A stretch of DNA of 64,000 bases from Parus major (taxonomy: Eukaryota; Chordata; Aves; Passeriformes; Paridae): NCBI RefSeq assembly GCF_001522545.3, contig NC_031792.1:2563500-2627499 (forward strand). The letters are read 5' to 3'. Below the pieces are notes generated by a model. That model saw nothing but the letters and a program-made list of their open reading frames with translations, was not told the DNA's origin and ran no database searches. Below are positions 31,580-42,800 of this stretch, piece after piece. The translations under genes were made by a program, and so were the position numbers. The stretch's first letter is position 1. Each line of letters opens with the position of its first letter.

Positions 31580-32340
31580 GCTTCCTCCAAGTGTGTCCCT
31601 TCTCTGGCTGCACCTTGTCCCATTCCTCACCAGCCACCCAAGACTGTTTTCCACAGACAAAGAGCCCCTGTCCCTGATGACATGACCAGCGTGGGGTGAT
31701 TTTTGGTGAGCGTCCGACCTGCCCCGATCCCAAAACTGCGGTGTTCGGCCTTGCTCCACACTATGGATCTGCCCTGGTTCTCCTACTGCTTCCCCTCCCA
31801 GCTCCCTTTGGATCTCTGCTAAGGTCCCTGCGCTGCTTTAGTGCTGTGCTGATGCTTTACAAGAAGAATAACACGGCACAAATAGAACAATAACGTGGCA
31901 CAAATTAACGTGACTCGTGGCAGGGTCTTTGTTCCACTGCTGCCCCCCTTTGTCAACAATTCATTGTTCCCATCATGGTGTCCATCGGGATGAGCTGTAT
32001 TTTGGAAAAAAACCCTACCTTTCGGAGGTGGTGTGGCTTCTTCTGATGGCTCCCCTGGTGGGACTTCTTGCACTCAGCTTCCTTTTGCCCGGGGATGTCC
32101 CATGGAAACATCATGCCTGTAGGACAGAGGTGTGCTTTGAGTCTTGTGGGTCTCGAGCTCCCTGAGAACACTGAGGGGGAAGGGAGGAGGCACCCAGATG
32201 TGAGGGGAAGGGGCTTCTCACTCAAGGGTTCGTGGTCAGCTTCCCCCCTTAAGGGCTTGTGTTTTTCCTGCTGAAATCTGGTCATCCCACCTTTGGGGTT
32301 GACCCATGTTCAAAAATAAATAAATCTCAATTGCCAACTT
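31580..32340 (+). other. SC5D: SC5D 3'UTR (inferred)
   Basis: Noncoding sequence from the stop to a pair of overlapping AATAAA hexamers. No other gene was recognised in it. Confidence 0.5.
32315..32324 (+). terminator. SC5D: Double poly(A) signal, probable end of SC5D
   Basis: Two overlapping AATAAA hexamers (32315 and 32319), followed by TTGGTTGATGTTTGGTC as a GT-rich downstream element. Confidence 0.6.
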
Positions 32341-33310
32341 GGTTGATGTTTGGTCTCTTCTCCCTGGCTCATGCAAGTCTCCTGGGGCAGCCCATTTCTG
32401 CCCTACAGCACCCATGTGGGGCTTGTCACAGACCTGTGCTGTGCTGGCAGCAAATCTGGGCCAAAACAGCAGAAGATGGGCAAAAGTCCGAGTGGCCAGA
32501 GCCACCCCAAGTGTCCTGAACCTCCTTAGGTGTCCCTGCACAGTGACAGAGCTTTCCCATTCCCTGCTCCCCCAGTTTCACCAGTCCTGCTGCCCTCAGT
32601 GGGGATGGGGGTCCTTCTTTGTGTCCCCTGCTGTGGTGACAGCCCCTCCCAGGCAGGGATGGCCTGGCTGTGGCATCTGCTGACACAAGGGACACCTGTC
32701 CCACGTCCTGCCAGCACAGTCACACTCTGCTTTCACCTTTTCCCCTGCCCACCCCAAGTTGCTCTCGCCACGTGCACTGGACCCCTGAGCTCTGTTTGCT
32801 GATTAACCTGGGGCCTGGAGCACTGTCTAGGGTCGAGGTCCAGCCCAGATAAACACGGTGACAACGTCACAGGCCTTGGCCAGCCTGATTCCCAATCCAT
32901 GTGAAACCCTTGGGAAAAGCCCCAGGCTTCTCATCACCCCATCCTTCCACCTTAGCTGAGCCCAATTCCTGGGCACCCCATCCTGGCAGCTTTGGGACAG
33001 ACTGACCCTCAGCATCCGGGTCCTTGCAGGGCAGTAAAGTCCTAGGATGAGATGACATCACTCCTGGTGCCAATGCACCCTCCCAAGGCCCTTCTGCCGG
33101 ACACCTGGCATTCCCACCGGGATGGATCTGCAGCCCCCCAGCTCCCGGGCACGGCGACATCGTGTCCTGGGTGCCGAGCCTGCCGCAGGGCACAGGGCAC
33201 TGTGGCACCCAGAGCCGCAGCTCTGGCTCCGGTCCCCTGGTGCTGCTGTTGCCACAAGATGGGGATGTTGCTCACGACAGCCGTGGCTGGAGCTGCACCT
33301 GCGTGGATGC

Positions 33311-33357
33311 CCTTCCTCCTCCTCCTCCTCCTCCTCCTTCTCCTCCTCCTCCTCGTT
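33311..33357 (+). repeat. CTC trinucleotide microsatellite
   Basis: An interrupted (CTC)n run of about 47 bp in intergenic DNA. Confidence 0.9.
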
Positions 33358-35713
33358 CCCCCAGCGTGGGGCAGGAGCGGCGCTGCGTCTCTTACAGGAC
33401 ACACACGGTGTGTCCCTGCTCCAGTTCCATGACCCATTCCTCAGGCTTTTCCTGACATCAGAGCCTTTTCTGCTGATTTGTCTGCAACAGCTTCCCTGTG
33501 CCACCCCACACAGAGCATTTCCTCCCCTCCTTTCACCCCGCACACGATGCTCACACAGCAGGGCAGTGCACACACACTGAACATCATCCTCAGAGAGATC
33601 CCAGTGCAGACAGCGACCCGTGGTGTGTGAATGCAACAATTGGGTGCCTCTGGCACAGCCCTGAGCCGTGCAGAAAACCCTGCAAGCATCACCATCCTCT
33701 GAGGAAGGCTCTGAGACCAATGCCATGGGTATTTGCTCTTTGGCTCCTGGCGTCCCTGTTTTGCTCCCTGATTCAACTCCAGCAACAAGCAATGGCTCCT
33801 TTAAGCAGCTTTACTCTCTCAGTGAGGCTTTGTGGGGAATGGCTGTTCCAGCCCCTCAGTGCTCCAAACCCTCTGGGACCTCTAAAGCTGAGACAGGGAA
33901 AAGTCTCAAGAAAGAGGGGAAGGAAAACCAGGGGGCCAGGGGCTCCTCACCTTGGAGTTCACAGCTTTTGCTGCTGATGAAATCCAGATGGACCTTAAAA
34001 TAAACTCTGCACTGTTCCCCTCTCCCCTTTACGTCTCTTTTCAAGAAACAAAAAAATACCTTGGCAAGGGAAATGTGTGTTTCCCTGCACAAAGAAAGAC
34101 CCATTCATGTGTGAGCATTTCCCAGGGCTGGGTTCACCCAAGAGCTCCTGGCTAAAGCTCTCTCCCTGTGCCCACCACAGGGAGCTCACAGGGGGACACG
34201 GACTCTTCACACCCTGCAAGAAGTGTGAAACAAGGGCTGGAAGAAAGACAGCAAACCCCCCCAAACACCATTTTCCTCCATTTACCACCTCAGCAAAGGC
34301 AGCTCCTCATTTCCTCCTATTTCTTATTCTATTCCTCATCTCCAGGTCCTTTTTGGAGTCCCAGAGAGCAACTGGCTGCAGGGATTCCTGCACAACAGAA
34401 CTCCCTCACTGGCTCTGCCCATGCCCACGGTGACCTCCTGTCCTGCAGGGGGACATTACTCTGAGTCAGGACCTTTTTATTAGGAGGGCTTATCATTCTA
34501 TTGACCCGATAATTGAAATACACTAACTGGGTTTCTAGGTGAAAGCACCTCAGGGAAAGCTCTGGACAGCATTCCTGCCATTAAGGCAAGTGGAATTAAG
34601 GGGGAGCAAGACTGCCTCGGGGCTGCCCATGGGATTTATAGGTTCCCATTCCTTCACTGCTGGGCCACATCTATTTTCTTTGATGGAAATGCTGGAATGG
34701 TGCATATGAGGCAGAGGGGATGAAATCAGTGTGTTCTCAGTACCTGGGAGACACAAGAGGCCTGAGCCATTTCTTAGCAGAAAGATCATGCCTAAAAAAG
34801 CACCTCTGGCTTAGAGAGACAAGCTGGGGCTGAGCAGCAGGCACAGCTCAACTTTCCGGTCATCTCCCAGTGTCATTTGAATCTCCTGCCTCAAATCCTT
34901 GCTCTGCCTTCCTGCCCTGCTCTGTAACACCCGGGACAAACACGAGCCCCAGGCAGGGACAGGAGAAATTGCTTTCTGAAAGGGATGCACAGTGACCAGG
35001 GGAGCAGCACCAGGGGAATCCCCACGCCTGGGAGCCCAGCACTTTGAGCTGCCCCAATAAATCAGAGTTGTGGCCACTGGCATCGGTCCTGTGCTGTCCC
35101 TGCGTACCCAACCAAGCATCATCCCCTGTTATGGGCATGTTTCCTTTGCCAAGTGTTCTAGGGAAAGCACACAGGCACTGGCACAGCTCAAACACACCTG
35201 CCATGGGTGGGGGAGGTGGCAGAAGGCCTTGGAGAGACCCTGAGGGTCTCGAATTTCCCACTCCCACCATGTCTTGCTCACCTTCCCAACTCTGCCCAGG
35301 TAAAAAGGTGGCAGAAATTGAGATAAAGACCTCTGAGATCAGAAACATACCAGGGGGAAGTCTGTCACAAAAACCTTTGAAATTATTTGCACCTTTTCTT
35401 CTTGACATCCATCCACACCTTCACCTTCCCATCCAGAAGCAGACTCAGCTTTTCATCACACTCAGCAGCAAGGACTTGAGCCTAGGTTACCATGATTTTA
35501 TGGTTCTCACCACAGTGATTCTATCAAACCTCAGCCTGGACAACTCTGCCACTTCCCACCAACCCTGGCGTGTTTTAGGCACACATCCCAGGCTGAGGGA
35601 CCCACCTGCAAGATGTTAGTGGGAGGAAAAATGCAGCTTGGTGGTTTTGGGGAATACCTCACTCATTCCCCAGAGAGAATCAGCTGCAATGCTTTTATTT
35701 GAGTTTGTTTTAC

Positions 35714-35965
35714 AGAATCCCAGAATGGTTTGGGTTGGAAAGGACCTTAAAGTCCATCTAAGTCCCACCCCTGCCATGGGCAGGGACACCTTCCGCTATC
35801 CCAGTTTGCTCCAAACCCCATCCAGCCTGGCCTTGGGCACTTCCAGGGATCCAGGGGCAGCCACAGCTTCTCTGGGCACCCTGTGCCAGGGCCTGCCCAT
35901 CCTCACGGGGAGGAATCTATTCCTAACATCCAATCTGACCCTTCTCTTTGCCTGTTTGAAGCCTT
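35714..35965 (-). mobile_element. CR1 LINE 3' fragment, including the terminal end
   Basis: Begins with CAGAATCCCAGAATGGTTTG, the reverse complement of the CR1 8-bp 3' terminal repeat. It then runs through TTGGAAAGGACCTTAAAGTC, CCATGGGCAGGGACACCTTC and GGGCACCCTGTGCCAGGGCC. This is the best-preserved CR1 copy in the window. Confidence 0.92.
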
Positions 35966-36084
35966 TCCCTTTTGCTCTGTCTCTCCACACCCTCCTAATC
36001 AGCTTCATTTATTTCAACACGGTTTCCTTCCATCCACCCTCGCTCCCTTCAACTTGATTTCTGTCTGCTTCATTTCTCTTTACT

Positions 36085-36390
36085 CCATTTCACAGAAATT
36101 AACTTGAACTAATATTTCACTCCATCTCGATGGGCACCCGAGTATCCTCCAGAGAGGGAGAAAAAGGAGAAAAGGAAAAAGAGCAGGGGAAAAGAGAGGG
36201 AGAGGAGAGGGGAGGGTGCCCGAGCTTTAGCCCATTTCACAGAAATTAACCCCAGAACTTATTCCACTCCATCTCGTCGGGGATCCGAGCATCCTCCGCA
36301 GATGAAGAAAACGGCGGAGAGCGAGGAAGAGAGGAAGAGGAAGGGAAAAGAGCGAGAAGGAGACGAGAAGAGGGGAGGGGGCCCGAGCAT
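36085..36390 (+). repeat. ~147-bp tandem duplication upstream of SORL1
   Basis: Two diverged copies (about 36085-36231 and 36232-36390) share CCATTTCACAGAAATTAAC at their starts. They then share TCCACTCCATCTCG, GAGCATCCTCC or its variant GAGTATCCTCC, a long purine-rich AGGGAG/AAAG tract, and GGGGAGGG followed by GCCCGAGC. The second copy is richer in CpG and lies at the edge of the SORL1 CpG island. Confidence 0.85.
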
Positions 36391-36470
36391 CCGTGCCCGG
36401 GGGGAGCGGCGGGGGGGCTCGCAGCGGCAGCGCTGCCCATGCACATTCTCTCCGGGCGGCGGCGCGGCTG

Positions 36471-36610
36471 CCGCTCCTCCCGGCCCCGCTCCGCTCCTCC
36501 CGGCCCCGCTCCGCTCCTCCCGGCCCCGCTCCGCTCCTCCCGGCCCCGCTCCGCTCCTCCCGGCCCCGCTCCGCTCCTCCCGGCCCCGCTGCGCTCCGCC
36601 CGGCCCCGGC
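36471..36610 (+). repeat. SORL1: 20-bp x 7 GC-rich array directly before the SORL1 ATG
   Basis: Six exact copies of CCGCTCCTCCCGGCCCCGCT (36471-36590), then one copy with four mismatches (36591-36610), ending 9 bp before the ATG. The - strand carries repeated GGGG, GGG and GG runs that could form G-quadruplexes. Confidence 0.96.
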
Positions 36611-36619
36611 GGCACGAAC

Positions 36620-36832
36620 ATGGCGACACGGAGCTCTGGCGGGGCCGGCCGTGCCGCCCCGCTCCCCCGCCGGCTGCTGCCGCTGCTGCTGCTGCTGCTG
36701 CCGGCGGCCGCGGGCTCCCGCTCGCCGCTGCTGCTCTTCCGAGCCCCGCCGGCCCCCGCCGCCCCCGCCGAGCCCCCGCGGGGCCGCCGAGCCGCGCCGC
36801 GCCCGCCCGAGCCCATCCAGGTGTACGGACAG
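36620..36832 (+). other. SORL1: SORL1 exon 1: signal peptide, short propeptide, furin site
   Basis: The 71 residues begin MATRSS, as in human sorLA. A leucine-rich signal core ([14 protein letters not shown], residues 19-32) comes next, then a proline/alanine-rich propeptide and R-G-R-R at 54-57, which fits a furin-type RxRR site. The exon ends with IQVYGQ, matching the human exon 1 end. It is about 24 codons shorter than the human exon as I remember it, and the loss falls in the propeptide. Confidence 0.88.
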
Positions 36833-39800
36833 GTGAGCCCGCGGCGCGGGTGGGGAGGGGGGGGACACGCGAGGCTCACCCCCCCCTCTACCGCCTCATC
36901 GCCCCCCGGAGAACGCCGCGTTCCATCCATCCATCGTTCCATCCATCCATCCATCCATCCATCCATCCTGCTCCCCCCTCCCCATCCTCCCCCGGGGGTC
37001 GCGGCGCGTCCCGCCCGGGGCAGGGTGGCTCGGTGCGTGGGCTCTGTTGGGAGCAGCGGTCTTTGGGCGCCGCTGCCGCCTGCCCTCGGCTCTCCCCGCA
37101 GCCCCCGGAGCCGGCTCGCCGCGGTCACGTTCGCGGTGGCTCTCCCGGGCTCGCTCCCGGCGAGATGCGCTCCCAGAGGGAGCAGCCAAGGGCACGAGGC
37201 AGGGATGGGGGCCGGGCATCCCCGCCGCGGGGAGCCGGGAACGGACGCGGCGATTCCCTGCGGACAGCCGAGCCTCCGGGGATGCTCGCGGTGAGCATCG
37301 CCGCGCTCGGGAGCCGGGCAGGGGGAGGCGAGGCCGGGGAAGGAAGGACATCTGTGCGCGTCCTTCCCCGTGAGAAGGGCTCCTTGCTCCTGAGCCATCC
37401 TCCCCTGATCCTCGGCAAAGAACGGGAGCAGAGTTGCTCATGGCAGGAAAACACAGAAACTGCTGTTTCTCAAAGTATCCCTCCTCGGGCTCGATTCACT
37501 GGCAAGTTTTGCTGCCAGGATCATGAAGGCTCCCCCTCACCCCTTCTTTTGCATCTCTTTTGGGTGATGATGACAAATTACACTTGGAGTATCGGGGAAA
37601 GCCTTTTAAAGGTTCTACGTTATTTTTGATGTACCCACATGCTGTCTCCACTTCGCTGCCCTGCTTGTTCCTCCTTGCTGACACTGCCTGTGTCCCCATC
37701 ACATGCCCAAAATGCTGATCGGGAGGGGACCAGCCCACGGAGGGACACTGCACACTTGAGGAGAGGCTTTGAGCCTTCAGTGATATCTGCCTTTGCCTCC
37801 TTGGATAGTGCTTTCCCCCGGGTGCTCTATAATTTCCCCTTTTTGCTACTTGTAGGATGAGAAGGAGCTGGTCACGAGGCAGGGCCAGCCCTGGAGCTGC
37901 TGGAGGGGCACATGCAGGGCTGGTGCTGCTCCTAAAGCCCTTCTGTTCCCTTGTTTAGGGAAAAGCTGTTCCTCCTCCCCTCGAAAATCTGCTTCGCCTC
38001 CTCTACCTCCTCAGCGTTTGGCTGTTTTTAGCATAACACAGCTAGCCCATTTTAGAAGAAAACATGACACTTGTCTCTCATCCACAGCAAGACACTGGTG
38101 GCACTTTCCCTTCTGTCTCCCCGTGCCTTCAGTCCAGCCCAGATGCCAGGTAGAGAGCTGCTGTGGCAGGAACGTCCCTGGCACCTGCACATGGAGCTGC
38201 AGACCCAGCAGAGCACAGTAACCCTGTCCCTATCCTGGACAGGACTAATAGGAAGCAGTAGGAGTTCAAGTTTCCCACTGTTGGAGCTTTTCTCATTGCC
38301 TCAAGCTTCCAGAGGGAGCTTTTTTTGCTCCCTGGGGAATGGAGTTGCTCTCCCTGGCATCAGAGCACACAGCACCCGTTCCTTCCTCTGCTTTGGGGCA
38401 GGACACGCAGCTTGTACAGCCCAGGTGTGTCACTGAGAAGAATTGCTCAGCACTAAACAACATTTCTGAGTTCTCCCAAGTGCTACAGAGCTTTAAATCA
38501 GGGGTCTGCTCTAATAGAAGGGACAAGAGGGAGCCCATGTGCCCTAGGCTGCGTTACAGATCTGACCACACAAGTCACTAATGCCTGGGAAGCCGGAAAA
38601 GCTGCACAGTACCGTGCTCAGGGGTCTCGTGCCTGGTCACAAGCACCCAACAATCCCCGTGACCCCCCTCCCCCAGCTATCTGGCACTCCAATACCAGCA
38701 GAAAATCGTGCAGTCAAAGCACTCCTCTCTCAGGGCCATCAGCAGAAGGGGCAGTGCTTGGAGCGAGCATCCTTGTGCCGTGTCACTGCAGTCCCTTATC
38801 TGGGACGCATCCCGCTCCCGTGCCTTTGGCAGGCCACTGGGCCATATGCTACACACTGGCTCGTGCCCCAAAACTCCCTGCCCTTCCCTGGCTCTCTGCT
38901 GTGCTCCTGAAACAGCCTGGTGGGACAGCTGAGAGCCCAGGCTCAGCTCAGGGAAAGCAGGGTTTGCTGCTGGTATGGGTGATGTCATCAGGGGAGCAGA
39001 GGGAGGGATGCATCGCTCTGTCTGGAACCGAGCAGGGGAAGAACATCCAAACCCTTTGTAGCTCCTCAGGAGCCAAACACAGCTTACTCAGCACCGGCAG
39101 GAACAGGCTCAGAGCCCTCTTACCTTGGACAAGCACAGGATGTTACATGGATTTTTTTATCTGGACCCTCACTGCTGATCACATCTTTGCTGGGCAGGCT
39201 GCAGCCAAACTTCCCAGGAGCATCCCCAAACAACAGGACCAGCAGCCTAACCTCCTTTGTGGCTCTTCCTTGTTTTTTCTGACTCAGAAGCAGCAGCAAT
39301 CAGACCAAATGCCCAACTCTGGAGTCCGTCAGCTTCGAGACAGAGCAGGTTTTGTTCCCTTGCACAGCCCTCACCTCTGGGATTGTTGGTGAGGGTTACA
39401 ATGGACAGACTGTTTGAAGCAGGCACTAACATGAGACAGGACTTTTCTAGGATGCCACTGACAGCAGAGAAGCATCCCCAGGGCAATAAACTTCACCCTC
39501 GGGGCCAGCAGGGCTCCCTGAACCCCTTCCACAAGTGTGGCACCTCACCCTGCCCTCCTGCTCCTGGCACGAGCCCCCAGCACAGTGGCTGGTCTGCCAT
39601 CCACCCTTCTGTCCCCTCACAACCTTTGTGCTCCTTCCTACACATCCCTGCTCAGACCTGGAAACAAGGCCTGGCTCCAGGGTTTTCCATTTCCATGGAA
39701 CCTCCCCACCATCCCACATAAATCCTGGCTGCTGGGTGCGAACCACAAACCACACAGACTGCAGCAAAGAAGGGAGAGAAAAGCCCCTCAGGCTGCCTGT

Positions 39801-42800
39801 GCTGGGCTGGGGGGTGACCATGGGGATGGGTGTGCAGCGAGTGTTGTGCCATGGCTGTGGCAGACAGAGGAAAAACGCTGGGGCAGGAGCCCAGGTTGGT
39901 CCCGAGGGGGAGAGGGGAGTTATGAGAGCATTTACACTGCTCAAACATATCTAACCTTTACCTGCAGACATCCCTTCCTCTTCTTGGGAAGGAGTTTTTC
40001 TAAAGTCACCCCCTAAAGCTCACAAGAAACCTTTGCTTTAAAGCACGCTGTGACAAAAGACATCTCCTCTGGGTGCTGGTGGCTCCTGTGGCAGCCACTT
40101 CCCCTCTCTGCTGTCACTGCAAGGCTTGAGCTCTCCCTGTGCTCATAACCTGCACGAGGCTGTCACCTCCATGCCTCCCTGTCCCCTGAACCACTGTTAG
40201 TGCCTGCCCTAATACCGTTTTTCTCTTCCCTTTCTGGGGGGAACTATTTCATTGCTCCCAACCTTCCTGTTTCCTGATGAGAACCCATCCTGCCTTTGAG
40301 GAAAAGCACTGAGTTTTCATCATTTCCAGGCCATTTACTGCTCTTATCAGCCCACCACTTGACCTTGACCCTGCCCACCCCTCTGTGCTGATGGGGACCT
40401 CGGATAACCTCCTCTGGAGAGCTGGCAGAGAGCCTTGCTGCTCTTGGGGAGACAGAGACTGCTCTGCAGGGTGAGCTCCATCCAGCCCTGGGAGCGCAGA
40501 CGTCGGTCACGCCGCGCCGCAATTGAACCGTGCTTAATTTTGACCTACTTTACCAGCCTGGCAGAGCCTTCCCAGATCAGACTTTAACCTTCTGGAGGTG
40601 CCCTGGGTGGTGCCAGCATGTCCCAGCCTCGTCCTCTTCCTCCTTCTTTGTGTTAGCAGGTCCCCTCCCCATTGCTGGGTCTTTCATGGCCACCCTGGGA
40701 AGGTTTCCCTGCTCTTGGCTTTTGCTTTTTGCCAGAGCTTGATCCCTGGAAGCCATGCAGTTCCTGCTCCTGGCACCATGGTGGCTGGGAGAGGTATTTG
40801 TGTTTTTATTCATTGTTTTTGCCCTCCAGCAGATTCCTCACAGATCCTGTGAGTGCTGTGGTGTCCCAGGGGCATCGCTCAAGCTTTCCAGAGCTGGAAT
40901 GACAAGCTCGTGGCACACTTTGGACCTCTTCTGCAGTCTTCCTCCTTTGTTGTGGGAGACAGAATTTCATCAGCTCTTCCCAAATCTGCTGGGGAAGCCT
41001 CCATTCCCATCACATCCTGGCCCCTCTATCAATTTAGGAAAGCCCAGGTTGTTTCTGAGGCTGTTTCTGGATTCCTGCCCTGACCCCAATCCTTCTACTC
41101 CCCTACCTTTTCCATCCTCCTGGAAACAACAGCTCAGGGAGAGAGTGTGATGGCAGAGAGAAAACATCCCTGCGAGCAGATGATTTCAGTATTAACTAAA
41201 TTAACACGGGGCCTGGCACTCTCCAAAATGAGTCACCCGTGTTTCATATCAATGATTTCAGACCCTGGCATTTTCAGTCCAAGCCACAAGCAGCGCCACG
41301 GCAGGCACAGGCTGTATTTTAAAATCTCGTGGCAGGGCTGGAAGCAGATGCTGGGGAGCAGAGCAGAAGGTGCAGTAATGAAGCTTTAGCAGGAGCGCGG
41401 GGAACGCGGCGTGCCGGGAGCGCAGGAGCCACCCATGGCACTCTGGGGCCGGGCTCTTGCGTAAGCCCTGCCGGGGGGAGGATGGGGAATGGGGACAAAA
41501 GGCCTGGAACTTGTCCTCTGCAGCTTCCAGCAAGCTGGAGTGAGGAGGAGCACGGTCAGAACACCTATTCTTTTTCTATCCGGCAGCTTTGCTTCTGACC
41601 TCTTCTTCAGCCCCATCCTCATTCCCCCAGGTACTGTGAACAAAATGTTTAGCCCTTTCCCTTTCTCCACGCATTTCCTGGCAGCCCTGAAGCTGTGATC
41701 CGGCTGATGGCAACGCTTGGATGGTTCCAGCAGCCACAGAGGACCCTTGCTCTTTGCGACCCTCGCTTATCAAACAGCAGTAAAAACCCATTAACTATTC
41801 AGAAATTCCCTGGGAACTGCAGTTGTTTGTAGGCCGCTTTGAGGATGGGAAAACAGCCCAGTGATCCCTAGGAATGTGTTCTGCACTCAGTTTTACAGCA
41901 CGGAGCCTCAGCCCCTGAGCTGTCACAGAACATCACCTCCCGAGGAACCGCGAGCGCCCGGCTTGAGCTGCAGTGCCAGCCCCAGAGCCGGAGCATTAAT
42001 CCTCAACAGAGCCAACCCACACACACACAGCGAGCTCCCAAGCCTGCTGGACACCAAGAAGAGCCTCTAATGCTGTCCTGTCACTTGTCACTGCTGTCAC
42101 AAGTCAGCCAGAACACAGTATTTCTGCTGGCAGCTCAGCACGGCCAGCGGTGGGATTTCTGCATGGGGAAGTCATGCTTCCCACAGAGCAGGGGCTCCAA
42201 GGCTGGGATTTAGAGTCCTCTGCTGAGGAAAGGCCTTGAGAGCAGCTCCAGAGAGCTGTCCCTGCCAGCCACACATCTCCTGGCCAGCCTGCTGGAGCCA
42301 GGGGCTTTCATCTTTGTCACATGCCAGGGGTGAGCCACGTTCACAACCAAAATCCTTCTCCAAACCCCAAATCTGGGCATCAGCAGCTAAGAGGGATGCA
42401 ACAGGAAGGGAAGCTGGTGTTCAGGCGCCAAAGAACATGGATCAGGGTTCTTCTCCCAGCCCAGGTCTCCTCAATTCCTGACATCCATCACCTCTTCAGC
42501 CTCAGCAGGACAACACTTCCATCTCAGCTCCCAGACATCCCCTCTGCCAGCCCAGCCCAGCTCTCAGGCTCCAGCTGCATCCCTGAAGCTCATACCTGCT
42601 CTCAGACAGCAGCTCCAGGGGTTGTCTTCTTCCCTTCCCATTCCTGCAGGGCATTCATTTGTTGGAAGATGCTGTTAACAAAGAAATAAATACACAGCAA
42701 AGCTAGAAACATTAACTCCATTAACTACAGCTACAACAGCCTCTGCTACGTCTTGGCTCCACTTTTCCCCTCCTGGACTTCATCTGGCACCTTACATATT

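Larger units (their letters stand above)
32345..36084. other. SC5D-SORL1 intergenic region
   Basis: No gene was recognised. It holds a CTC/CCT microsatellite (33311-33357) and a CR1 fragment (35714-35965). The remaining unique sequence has scattered short open frames and no domain that I can name. Confidence 0.6.
36240..37330 (+). promoter_or_regulatory. SORL1: SORL1 CpG-island promoter region
   Basis: Very high GC and CpG density around exon 1, with no TATA box seen. It includes the second copy of the 147-bp duplication, a 20-bp GC repeat array and a YY1-like AACATGGCGAC that spans the start codon. The transcription start cannot be fixed from sequence alone. Confidence 0.7.

Noticed and set aside
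36259..37398. A 379-codon arginine/glycine-rich frame on the - strand at the SORL1 promoter
   Set aside because: The product is the translated 20-bp array and CpG island. There is no splice structure, domain or codon signal, and the GC content explains the lack of stops.
36439..37629. A 396-codon + strand frame overlapping SORL1 exon 1
   Set aside because: It is out of frame with SORL1, repeat-derived and reads through the intron 1 donor. Kept only as a possible upstream ORF question in the findings.
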